Source of the DNA: Promethearchaeota archaeon
GTDB lineage: Archaea > Asgardarchaeota > Lokiarchaeia > Sigyniarchaeales > SOKP01
Assembly (NCBI GenBank): GCA_020343655.1
Contig: CP070805.1
Coordinates: forward strand, 1-54,363
Length of the DNA: 54,363 nucleotides
Direction: 5' to 3'
This document shows, in pieces, positions 9,178 through 18,342 of the stretch. Position 1 is the first letter of the stretch; each line of letters starts with the position of its first letter. The translations under genes and the position numbers were made by a program. The notes beneath the pieces were generated by a model. That model was given only the letters and a program-made list of their open reading frames with translations. It did not search any database and was not told the DNA's origin.

Positions 9178-9912
9178 ATGCTCGCGTTTATGCAAGAAAA
9201 AGTAAGAAAATTCCAAGAATTTATAAATTATAAATTTAAAAATGAACAACTTCTTGTCCAAAGCTTAACAACTCCCAGTTTATCAAATGAAATAGGAGTA
9301 ACTAGCTATGAATTTTTAGAAACACTTGGAGATGCAGTAATTAAAATAATATTTATTTTAAAGCTGTATCGAATTGGGATAACAGACTCTGGAGAAATAA
9401 CAAAAATTAAAGCAACTTTAGAAAGTGATAAGGCTCTAAAAAATTTAGCAAAGAAAATCAATTTAGAAAAATTTATCTTCACAACCGAGAGTCAAAGAGT
9501 AAAAGGTACTCGGATTCTAGCAGATGTGTTTGAAGCAATTTGCGGAGCTTTATTTCTTGATTCTAATTGTGATTTAAATCTAGTTGAACAAATAATTATT
9601 GATCCCTTTTATGAAAATTTGGATAATATTATTCAAGACTCAATCATATCGAGTAAAAATGTGCTATTAGAGTTTTTACAAGAAAAATTCAAAACTAATA
9701 TTATCATTAAACTTGAATATCAAAAAAGTGGAAAATTTGAACACGAACCAATCTGGGTTGCAAGAAATCCAAGGATTTTAGAAAAAGATAGTGAAAAAGA
9801 ATTAATAAAAATACCAAGGAACTTAAAATCGGATAAATTTAGCAACAAAAAAGATGCAGATAAGAATCTTTATGCAAAAATTCTAAAACATTTAAAAAAT
9901 AAAGAAAAATAA
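9178..9912 (+). CDS. rnc: Ribonuclease III
   Basis: 244 residues. The class signature YEFLETLGDAVI contains E45, E48 and D52, and the second motif LADVFEAICGALFLD contains D116 and E119. These correspond to the four metal ligands plus accessory Glu of bacterial RNase III (E38, E41, D45, D114, E117 in E. coli), so the nuclease should be active on double-stranded RNA. Residues ~155-244 form a divergent dsRNA-binding domain (LLEFLQEKF, GKFEHEPIWVA, and KDADKNLYAKILKHL as the final helix). It encodes a single catalytic domain, so it would act as a homodimer. RNase III is uncommon in archaea, making this worth noting. Confidence 0.88.
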   Translation: MLAFMQEKVRKFQEFINYKFKNEQLLVQSLTTPSLSNEIGVTSYEFLETLGDAVIKIIFILKLYRIGITDSGEITKIKATLESDKALKNLAKKINLEKFIFTTESQRVKGTRILADVFEAICGALFLDSNCDLNLVEQIIIDPFYENLDNIIQDSIISSKNVLLEFLQEKFKTNIIIKLEYQKSGKFEHEPIWVARNPRILEKDSEKELIKIPRNLKSDKFSNKKDADKNLYAKILKHLKNKEK

Positions 9913-10120
9913 TATGGGCTTATTTTAATCTCTTTTAATCTGTAATTTTTTTATGATTCGATAAAGGATATCAAATCTTCTAATAAATTAGAACCTTAAT
10001 TTTTAAAAGATTTATAGCATTTTCATATAAGTACCAGATTGATAATCTGAAAAAGTTTATTTTACCATTATGATATTATTTGTTAGAAAGAAGGAAAAAT
10101 TAGAATAAAGGGAATTTCAA

Positions 10121-11299
10121 ATGTCTGAATCACCAATAATTGAAAAAACTCCATTAATGGAACAATATGAGGAAGAAACAGGAAATCTCGCAATTTGGAA
10201 AGGTGAGCTTTCCAAAAAATTTAAAAAATGGAAAAAAAAGAAAGAAGTAGAAGATATTAAGCAAATAAAAGCAGATATCCTTTCTCAATCTCGTATAGAA
10301 AAAAAGAAGATGAAAAAAGACTTTAAAGAGGATAAAGTTGCTGGTAAGGACTACGAACACTTAATAGTAGTTGAAAATTTACATAAGACATATCTTCTTG
10401 GGACAACAGCAGTCGCAGCACTTCGTGGTGTTGATTTAACAATAGATAATGGCGATTTCATTGACATTATGGGTCCGTCAGGTTCTGGGAAGACAACACT
10501 CTTGAACTTGATAGGCGGATTGGATACACCAACCCGAGGAAAAATCTTTTTAGAGGGTAGAAACATCTCAATGCTTACTGATAACGATTTGGCGGAGATA
10601 AGGCGAGAAAGAATCGGATTCGTATTCCAGTTTTATAATTTGCTTCCCCAGATGACTGCCTTAGAAAATATTATGGTACCCTTACATTTTTCAGGGAAAT
10701 TGAGTCGTCGAGGTAAAAGGAAAAAAGCAATGGATCTTCTGAGATTAGTAGGGTTAGATGAAAGAGCACATCACACACCATCAGAATTGAGTGGAGGTGA
10801 ACAGCAGAGAGTTGCTATAGCAAGAGCTTTCTCTAATGATCCTGCGATTTGTGTATTAGATGAGCCAACAGGTGATTTAGATTCAAAAACTGGGGTTATG
10901 GTTTTAAACCTTCTTAGAGATTTAAATAAAAGGGGTGCAACTTTCGTCGCAGTAAGCCATGATGCTGCTGTTTCTGAATTTGCAACAAGAGTTTTTCATA
11001 TGAGAGATGGAAAGCTTACTCATGAAGGAAAAATAGGTGGTCTAAAAGAAACTGAGATTATGCAACTTAAAAGAAAACAAGAAACAGAAATAAATAAAGA
11101 GAAGTGTAAGAGCAAGATTTTCCAATATCTTTATGCGAATCAAGGTAAAATGGAAATTCCTATAAATGATATAAAAAATAGTATTCCAAATTCTATAGTT
11201 ATTAACTTACCAGAACACTTTAATGATATATTGCAGGAATTAATCGAAGAAAACAATTTTTTTGGGAGAATTGAAGGAGAGTTATTAATTTTAAATTAA
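10121..11299 (+). CDS. ABC transporter ATPase (MacB/LolD/FtsE-like) with N- and C-terminal extensions
   Basis: 392 residues, against ~225 for a bare LolD/FtsE ATPase. Core: Walker A GPSGSGKTTLLN, Q-loop FVFQFYNLLPQM, signature LSGGEQQRVAIARAF, Walker B CVLDEPTGDLD, switch His in VAVSHD. An ~80-residue Lys/Glu-rich N-terminal extension (KKWKKKKEVEDIKQIKAD) precedes it. The last ~75 residues look like a small winged-helix-type domain (KIFQYLYANQGKMEIPINDI, then LQELIEENNFFGRIEGELLIL). It is the first gene of a five-gene run, 48 bp before an FtsX-like permease, and presumably powers that permease and the second one at 23201. Confidence 0.92.
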   Translation: MSESPIIEKTPLMEQYEEETGNLAIWKGELSKKFKKWKKKKEVEDIKQIKADILSQSRIEKKKMKKDFKEDKVAGKDYEHLIVVENLHKTYLLGTTAVAALRGVDLTIDNGDFIDIMGPSGSGKTTLLNLIGGLDTPTRGKIFLEGRNISMLTDNDLAEIRRERIGFVFQFYNLLPQMTALENIMVPLHFSGKLSRRGKRKKAMDLLRLVGLDERAHHTPSELSGGEQQRVAIARAFSNDPAICVLDEPTGDLDSKTGVMVLNLLRDLNKRGATFVAVSHDAAVSEFATRVFHMRDGKLTHEGKIGGLKETEIMQLKRKQETEINKEKCKSKIFQYLYANQGKMEIPINDIKNSIPNSIVINLPEHFNDILQELIEENNFFGRIEGELLILN

Positions 11300-11347
11300 A
11301 ATTTCTTTAAAAAAGGGTAAATCAAAATCTATATTATTTAGAGTCAA

Positions 11348-14341
11348 ATGACACACATCAAGCTAATCTTTAAATACGCGTTTCTAGATTTAAGAAAACA
11401 AAAGATTAGAACTATATTGGCTATTATAGGAATGCTGATTTCTATAGGGCTTCTTACTGTAGTCTTATTTTTATCAGATTCTATTGCTATAGGTTACGTA
11501 GACTATTTATCTATAGATTCTGGAAATCAAGATGCGGTAATCTCCGTTAGGCATTATAATGAAGAACCTAGTAATAGATCATCTTATTTTGAATACAATC
11601 CAATAATTAACAAAATTAAGAATAACTCTAATGCAGTAGAATATTTTATTCCAAGAATGGAAATACAGGGAACTGTTAAAAATAATTTAACAAATGAAGA
11701 TGAATGGATTACAATTTCAGCAATAAACTTTACTCTAGAAAACACTATAAATTTTGGGAATTTTATATCTCCAATTTCTAATAACCCTCTTGATCTAGAC
11801 GAATTACCTTTAGATTATTGTGCAATTTATTATGGATTTAATGATATTGTTAAATATTCTGAAAATGATACTATTGAAATCAAAATGCAACTGACACATG
11901 GAGATACAACGTTGTACAGGACAAAAAATCTAACGATAGATAAAATTTTTGATTTTAACTTAAAATGGCCAGCAGAATATCGTACTAAGAATATGATTAT
12001 AGTTGATATTAATACACTTTATCATTATTTTGGATTTGGGGAATTTGAAGGAAGATGTAGTGATTTGATATTAACTTTAATAGACAGTAGTCAACTCTAT
12101 GATATTAGGAATTTTGAGAGTTCAAAAATTATTGTGAAGAATATTATTACCGATATTCAAATAGCAATAGGAATTAATGAATACAATATAGATTTACCCA
12201 AATTACGTACTTTAGGATTTGCTGAATTTTTAAGCGTATTTATTGTCATAGTTTTTGTTTTTGTATCAATTGTGGCTATGATGATTTCTGGGGTGCTTAT
12301 TAACGGGATCTTAAAAACATCTGTAGAAGAACGAATTAGAGAATTTGGAATATTTCGAACTTTAGGGGCTAATAAAAGATATAATTTAGCTATAGTATTA
12401 ATGCAAGGATTTTTATTATGCAATTTTGGGGCTATTTCAGGAATTGTCACAGCATTTCTTCTTTCTAATTTTGTTATAATCCCTTTTGCAAATACAGTAG
12501 TTGCACAGAGTATGTTAGGTTTTGGTAGGATACCTTTCTCTTTTTCTTGGACGTCAATATTTATATCATATGTTATGGGTCTTGGTGTTGGAATAATAGT
12601 TAGTATCTCTCCTGCTTATAAAGTGATGCGTCTTCAATTAATTGAATCAATTCACCCTTATCGCCATGAAGATACATTATATCGTTTACAAAAAAAGGCT
12701 ACAGTTAATTATAAACTAATTTTAATTGGAATCATCCTCGCATTTAATGGAGGATTTGTTTTTTATGTGATTCCAAGAATTATGGTTGGATTTGATATGG
12801 CTTTATTTGCGGGAACTTTGATAGCAATATTGCTAATATTTAATATTGGTTTAACGCTTGCAGGATTGGGATTAATACCTGTGATATTAAGGTTGGTTAT
12901 TGAACTATTTCGACCATTAGCAAGAAGACTACATAATGTTATTAAGATTTTCGTTTTTCGATATCAGCGAAGAAATTCGAGTTCTATAATGATTTTTGCT
13001 TTATCGTTCTCATTTGTTATCTTTACTTCATCCCTTATTAACACTTTATCGGCCCAAATAGGTGCTATGACTAAATTAAGGTTTGGATCAGATTTAATGA
13101 TTGAAACTACTGGATGGGAAGAACCTGAAGATATATTTGGAGGTATGTTTGGAGGGGGTGGGTTTGGCCCTATGACTAGCAAGGGAGATTCTACAAATCC
13201 TAATTTACATTCATTAAAAATCCAGAATTTAGATACTTCGATTAACCCAAATAGAATCCTTACTACTGAATTTGAAGAAGAATTGTTGACTATAGAGGGT
13301 ATTGAGAAAGTCTCGTCTGTCTTAGCAAAGCCTTATCAGTTAACTCAAATTTATGCTGAAGAAAATAAAGAGTTTGTAGCAGAAATTGGTGATTATACAG
13401 GATTAACAACCCAAGAAGTAACATTAATTGCTATAGATGAAGAATACCTTTTTACTGTGAAAAGTGAATATATTGAAATGACTTCGGGAAATATAGAAAG
13501 TGCTTTTAACAATCTTTTTCACAATAATCAAACATATACTTGTATCATTTCTGAAGCAATTTCAATAAATATGGCTTTATTAATCGGGGATACTATTCGA
13601 ATTGTTATCCAAAGGGGAGATGAATTGGAAATTTATCCTTTTTTAATAGTTGGAACAGCTAAAAGCATGCCAGGATTTTCTCAAGAGTTTGGAGCATCAC
13701 CTATGAGTGCATCTAGAGGCGGGGTGTTGATATCTCAAGCAATATATATTGAAATTATGGACATTCCTCCAGTACCTTATTTAGATAGGATTTTTATTAA
13801 ACTTAGAGAAAATAAACTATCAGAAGCTCTACATATTGAGGAAATTATTGATGAAACCTATCAAACAGACTATAATTTTAATTTGATTAATCTTGCAAGG
13901 CGGGTAGCGCAACAAGAGTCAGCATTTTATGTATTGGATATTCTTTTTACCCTTATAGCTCTTACTACAGTATTCATCTGTGTCTTTGGATTGCTATCTT
14001 CGTCATATTCGACGATTATTGAAAGGAAAAAAGAAATTGGTATTGTTAGAACCTTAGGTTTAAGAGGCAAAGAAATTAATCGTTTATTTATACTTGAATC
14101 ATTAATAATAATGTTTAGTAGTGGAACAATAGGAATTGTTGTAGGTTGGTTAACAGCCTGGCTAGTAACATCGAATTTGATGGGTACACTTGTGGGGATG
14201 CCAAACGTGCTCTACGTACCCTGGTTCAATATTCTACTGATTTATGCGGTTTCTGTTATAATGATCTTTCTTGGAATGAAAATATTGTTAAGAAAAGCCA
14301 GAAAGAAGAAAATTGTTGAAATTTATAGAGAGACAATTTAG
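11348..14341 (+). CDS. FtsX/MacB-type ABC permease, 997 residues (first)
   Basis: A duplicated FtsX-like permease. TM1 is at about residues 15-40, followed by a ~240-residue extracellular domain. A three-helix FtsX core follows (FLSVFIVIVFVFVSIVAMMI, then the coupling motif VEERIREFGIFRTLGANKR, then two more TMs). A central TM pair and an Arg-rich stretch come next, then a second TM (SSSIMIFALSFSFVIFTSS), a second ~290-residue ectodomain, and a second FtsX core whose coupling helix is IERKKEIGIVRTLGLRGKE. Such permeases transmit ATPase conformational change to extracellular partners rather than importing solutes. The neighbouring giant surface protein and subtilase are the obvious partners. 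Confidence 0.88.
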   Translation: MTHIKLIFKYAFLDLRKQKIRTILAIIGMLISIGLLTVVLFLSDSIAIGYVDYLSIDSGNQDAVISVRHYNEEPSNRSSYFEYNPIINKIKNNSNAVEYFIPRMEIQGTVKNNLTNEDEWITISAINFTLENTINFGNFISPISNNPLDLDELPLDYCAIYYGFNDIVKYSENDTIEIKMQLTHGDTTLYRTKNLTIDKIFDFNLKWPAEYRTKNMIIVDINTLYHYFGFGEFEGRCSDLILTLIDSSQLYDIRNFESSKIIVKNIITDIQIAIGINEYNIDLPKLRTLGFAEFLSVFIVIVFVFVSIVAMMISGVLINGILKTSVEERIREFGIFRTLGANKRYNLAIVLMQGFLLCNFGAISGIVTAFLLSNFVIIPFANTVVAQSMLGFGRIPFSFSWTSIFISYVMGLGVGIIVSISPAYKVMRLQLIESIHPYRHEDTLYRLQKKATVNYKLILIGIILAFNGGFVFYVIPRIMVGFDMALFAGTLIAILLIFNIGLTLAGLGLIPVILRLVIELFRPLARRLHNVIKIFVFRYQRRNSSSIMIFALSFSFVIFTSSLINTLSAQIGAMTKLRFGSDLMIETTGWEEPEDIFGGMFGGGGFGPMTSKGDSTNPNLHSLKIQNLDTSINPNRILTTEFEEELLTIEGIEKVSSVLAKPYQLTQIYAEENKEFVAEIGDYTGLTTQEVTLIAIDEEYLFTVKSEYIEMTSGNIESAFNNLFHNNQTYTCIISEAISINMALLIGDTIRIVIQRGDELEIYPFLIVGTAKSMPGFSQEFGASPMSASRGGVLISQAIYIEIMDIPPVPYLDRIFIKLRENKLSEALHIEEIIDETYQTDYNFNLINLARRVAQQESAFYVLDILFTLIALTTVFICVFGLLSSSYSTIIERKKEIGIVRTLGLRGKEINRLFILESLIIMFSSGTIGIVVGWLTAWLVTSNLMGTLVGMPNVLYVPWFNILLIYAVSVIMIFLGMKILLRKARKKKIVEIYRETI

Positions 14342-14352
14342 GGGGATTAAAA

Positions 14353-17300
14353 ATGTTGAAAAAAAATAGGATATTAATGATTCTGATTCTGATAATATTT
14401 CTTGCACCCCTAACTGTAAGTCTAAATATTAACAAAAAAAGGAATTATTTTGAATTGAATAACATAATAGACATGAATGAGAATAATTTAAAACTATCTG
14501 ATATTGCGGGATCAGATCTTTATGCTGAAAGTATTAATGCATACGTAGCAGGTAATAAATCTATAATAAAACAATCTCTTTTCACAAATGACACGAATAT
14601 CCTTTCTCAATTCGATTCTAATGATCCTGCTTTCTATAAGTGTAATATAATTATAAGTGCTTCAAATGGAATTAATCCAGATATCTTCCCAACCATATTA
14701 ACAGAAAGTGAAATTCCTTCGCAGTTTACTATGGGATTCAACAATTTTGTAGGATTTCTTTATTATGATAAAGAGTTAAGTGCTGATGACGCAGAATTAA
14801 GAGCAGAAAGAGCACTTGAGATAATTAAAAGAAAATTTTTGATAGATCTTATAATGGTTAATGTATCAGAACCGAATTTCTTTCCTTTTGTTGGTTTTTG
14901 CCCTAATTGGGAGTGCTTTCTTAGTGAACTTACAAATAATTTTCCAATGGATGGATATTGGCAAGCATTAGATTTTAATCGCCTAACTAATCAAATATAT
15001 ATAGAAAATCATCATATTTCCTCAACTTTCATGCTCCTGAATTCATTAGATTTTTTTGAAGATAATTTTGATATATCAACAGATCAAGTAAATTTCAACA
15101 CAGAATCTTTAGATTTATCGTTCTTAGAAAACCTGGAATTAGAAAACCTTATCGATCAATTGGATTTAGCATTAGAGAATTATGGAGATTTATTTAATGC
15201 TACAATTTCAGAAGAAGAATTAGAACAATTTATTGAAATCTTTAGTTCACTAACACTTACGAATGATTCACATTATACAAGTATATCAATCCAATATGAA
15301 GGCTTAGATGCAGGAGTACAAAGAATTAGTAAAAACCAATATAAATTCAATTTATGGGATGCATTAGGATATGAAGGAGAAGCCTTAGGGCCAAGTGAAA
15401 AAATATATATTGCATTATCAGGTGCTTTCATGAGCGAGATAAATATAAATTTATTATGCACAGACGTTATTGATGCCACTCCTTTAAATTTTGAACTCTA
15501 TGATTATCTTTTAGAACAAATAGGTTTACTTCTTTATCTAGCAGGGATTGACTTTAATGTTCAAGAATTAGAAGATTATTCATTTGAATTATTTTGGGTT
15601 AATGATGGAGGAATTAAACGATCTTATGTTAAACCTGTTAATCTACACGATTCAACTGATATCATTAATATGTTACAACAATTCGGATTTCAAGGCTTTT
15701 CATTTATTCCAACAGGAATTGTAAATCCTCTACAACAATTTTCAGTTACCTATAATATTTCTAATTCAGAACCCAACTTATTACTCAAAAAAGAATTAAT
15801 TGGAGAAAATGCGTCATATGGAGCATTTCAAAACTTCTCTTACTATATTTCAGCAAAAAATGTTGGAAATATAACAGCTTGGGGTGTGCCTACTCCAATT
15901 CCAATAGAACTTGATATTTTTTTCCAATATATAGCTCGACCACTTTTCTGGGAAAACCTTAAAAATGAGATGTGGGATGTCATACAAGGTGAGTATCCGA
16001 ATCAATATGATTCAATAGAAGATTTTTTCAATTTTGATGAAGACCCTCGAATTTTCTATTTTGATTCATTTGGAACAAGTATTTTTGATACTTTCTATCC
16101 TAATTTTCTTAACATTACAAATTTATGGCCCTATAATAAAGATGTTGAGAGAATTCTCGATATAGTATACAATCAAAGTTCAGGATATTTTAGACTTCCT
16201 CTTAACACTGTTAAAGAATATTTTACAAACGAGTATAGCATTTGGAATGATGATAATTGGAGGTTAAATCCTGGAGAGATTATCTCTTACCAAATAGATA
16301 ATGTCTCGATTTCAAATTTAGATAATTTTACTTCTTTTTATAGAAATAATTTCTCAATTGAAACATCTCCAGAAACCCCTGAAATTATTTCAGGGACATC
16401 TCTTACTGGAACAATCCCAGAAATGGCATTATCAAATGATAACGAAAATTGGATAATTGGTTCTGTTGATAAATTCTTGGAAGAAAGGATTGAGATCAAT
16501 TTTATTTTCAAGAACGATACAAAGATTGATTTTATTAATAATACGTTAGAAAGGGTTTCTATCATAATAAATCTCACCGCTCCAGACAATTTAGAAGCCT
16601 TAAATTTTGAAATTTTTAATTTTACAACAGAAGAATTTCGAGATATGAGTCCATATTTAGATTCGGTCATAAATAATACTTGGACATTCTCATTTATCAA
16701 TAACAATGAAAGTCTAGATTGGCTTTTTTATCCATTAGATAATGAAAACTATACAAATCTTTTTAAAATCTTTAGTTCTAATTCAGAAAAGTTTAATATT
16801 TCTATTAATAATCTAGACATTGAGTTTTATACAAGGGATATTAACTTTAATGAAGATCCAGGATCTAGAGTTGTATATAGTTCTTCAACGGGATATATTC
16901 AATTTGAAAGGCGATCTAATTCAATTCCTCTTAGTACTTATAATGCTGCATCAATAATAGTCACCTCACATTTAACTAACTATAGTTCAAAACCGGGAGA
17001 TATAAATACATATATCATTACTTGTAAAAATATTGGTTCTAATATTGCCAAAAATGTAACCGTTTCCTTATTAATCCCTGGTATAATTGATAACGTTAAT
17101 AATTTCACGCTTCAAAATAGTAATTTAACATATTACTTACCTGAATTAGCTCCTTCTGAAGAAATAATATTAAATTTTACATTTTATATACCAAATTCGA
17201 TTTCAATTAGTGAACTTTCAATTTTTTATAATAATCCTGAAAATATTGAAGGAGGTAATTCTTCTAGAATAAATAGTTTAACTAATGAAGTTTATATTTC

Positions 17301-18300
17301 TGCACCTGTAGATTATAAAAGGATATTTCCATTCCTTAGAATTATGGAAATTATTTATTATAACAATGAATCAAATTCATGGAATAATACTCCTGCGATA
17401 GGAGATACTTTTAATCTTACAGTAAATATTAAGAATATGGGTCCAAATGGATTTGAAATACCAGATCTCAATATCTCAATGAATGATCAATATGGTGATT
17501 TAAAGAGAGTAAATAATAATACACTATATTTTAGCAATATCACTTATAATAAAATAAGTTCTTTTAATATTACCTTAAAAAAGATGGGTTGGAAAGGCTA
17601 TTATTATCCTCCAATAAATTACCTGGAGAGCTCAGAAAGTAGAACAATACAAATTTCTAATTCTTCATTTAAGATATTAGGGGTAATTAATTTTTCCATA
17701 AGTAAATCTGTGGATAAAGATCAAATAGAGATCGGAGATGTTATATTTGTTAACATCACAGTTAAAAATACAGGAACAATAAGTATTGAAAATATTAAGC
17801 TTAATGACATAATCAGTTATTCTCAATTGGATTTCTTTTTAATAGAGGGAAAATTAGTTAATTCAATTAATTCCCTAAATCCAGGTGAAAAAGTCAGTTT
17901 TAATTATACAATTAAAGGGATAAGGCAAATCCTTATAAGTTTAAAACCTGCAAGTATTAGATATTATTATCTCCATGAACTAGAAGCAACATCTAACATT
18001 GTTACCATAAAAATAATAACACCAAAATTTAGACAATTTTATTTTATAGCTTTACCATTATTAGCATCTTTCACAATTTTAATAATATATATTTGGCAAA
18101 TTAAAAAATATAAGAAGAAAAGAAGGGAATTCCAAAGATCTGAGATATTTATTTTTGAATTAAGCTCAAGAGAAACAATACTTAAGATAGAACACACTTT
18201 AAGAGATAGATTAAACATTTTAGCCAATAAATCTAAAGAAAAAACCATTAATTTTGATTCAGCTGACCCAATAGATAAATCAATGACTAGTAATGAATAG
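14353..18300 (+). CDS. Giant surface-exposed protein with CARDB/DUF11-like repeats and a C-terminal membrane anchor
   Basis: 1315 residues. It has a short positively charged n-region and hydrophobic signal/anchor (residues 1-24), a very long Asn/Ser/Thr-rich extracellular part with many N-x-S/T sequons, a single TM near residues 1228-1250 (FYFIALPLLASFTILIIYIW), and a ~65-residue basic cytoplasmic tail. Repeats resembling CARDB/DUF11 Ig-like domains occur near residues 500, 885, 1020 and 1130, each recognisable by an N-x-G core such as ITCKNIGSNIAKNVTV, VNIKNMGPNGFEI and VTVKNTGTISIENI. A good Shine-Dalgarno (AGGGGG) sits just before the ATG and only 11 bp separate it from the permease. It is probably the ectodomain partner or scaffold of the ABC/FtsX complex. 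No enzymatic motif is seen. Confidence 0.7.
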   Translation: MLKKNRILMILILIIFLAPLTVSLNINKKRNYFELNNIIDMNENNLKLSDIAGSDLYAESINAYVAGNKSIIKQSLFTNDTNILSQFDSNDPAFYKCNIIISASNGINPDIFPTILTESEIPSQFTMGFNNFVGFLYYDKELSADDAELRAERALEIIKRKFLIDLIMVNVSEPNFFPFVGFCPNWECFLSELTNNFPMDGYWQALDFNRLTNQIYIENHHISSTFMLLNSLDFFEDNFDISTDQVNFNTESLDLSFLENLELENLIDQLDLALENYGDLFNATISEEELEQFIEIFSSLTLTNDSHYTSISIQYEGLDAGVQRISKNQYKFNLWDALGYEGEALGPSEKIYIALSGAFMSEININLLCTDVIDATPLNFELYDYLLEQIGLLLYLAGIDFNVQELEDYSFELFWVNDGGIKRSYVKPVNLHDSTDIINMLQQFGFQGFSFIPTGIVNPLQQFSVTYNISNSEPNLLLKKELIGENASYGAFQNFSYYISAKNVGNITAWGVPTPIPIELDIFFQYIARPLFWENLKNEMWDVIQGEYPNQYDSIEDFFNFDEDPRIFYFDSFGTSIFDTFYPNFLNITNLWPYNKDVERILDIVYNQSSGYFRLPLNTVKEYFTNEYSIWNDDNWRLNPGEIISYQIDNVSISNLDNFTSFYRNNFSIETSPETPEIISGTSLTGTIPEMALSNDNENWIIGSVDKFLEERIEINFIFKNDTKIDFINNTLERVSIIINLTAPDNLEALNFEIFNFTTEEFRDMSPYLDSVINNTWTFSFINNNESLDWLFYPLDNENYTNLFKIFSSNSEKFNISINNLDIEFYTRDINFNEDPGSRVVYSSSTGYIQFERRSNSIPLSTYNAASIIVTSHLTNYSSKPGDINTYIITCKNIGSNIAKNVTVSLLIPGIIDNVNNFTLQNSNLTYYLPELAPSEEIILNFTFYIPNSISISELSIFYNNPENIEGGNSSRINSLTNEVYISAPVDYKRIFPFLRIMEIIYYNNESNSWNNTPAIGDTFNLTVNIKNMGPNGFEIPDLNISMNDQYGDLKRVNNNTLYFSNITYNKISSFNITLKKMGWKGYYYPPINYLESSESRTIQISNSSFKILGVINFSISKSVDKDQIEIGDVIFVNITVKNTGTISIENIKLNDIISYSQLDFFLIEGKLVNSINSLNPGEKVSFNYTIKGIRQILISLKPASIRYYYLHELEATSNIVTIKIITPKFRQFYFIALPLLASFTILIIYIWQIKKYKKKRREFQRSEIFIFELSSRETILKIEHTLRDRLNILANKSKEKTINFDSADPIDKSMTSNE

Positions 18301-18342
18301 AGGGGATTTGAAATTAGAAAAAAACAATTACGCTTCATTTAT

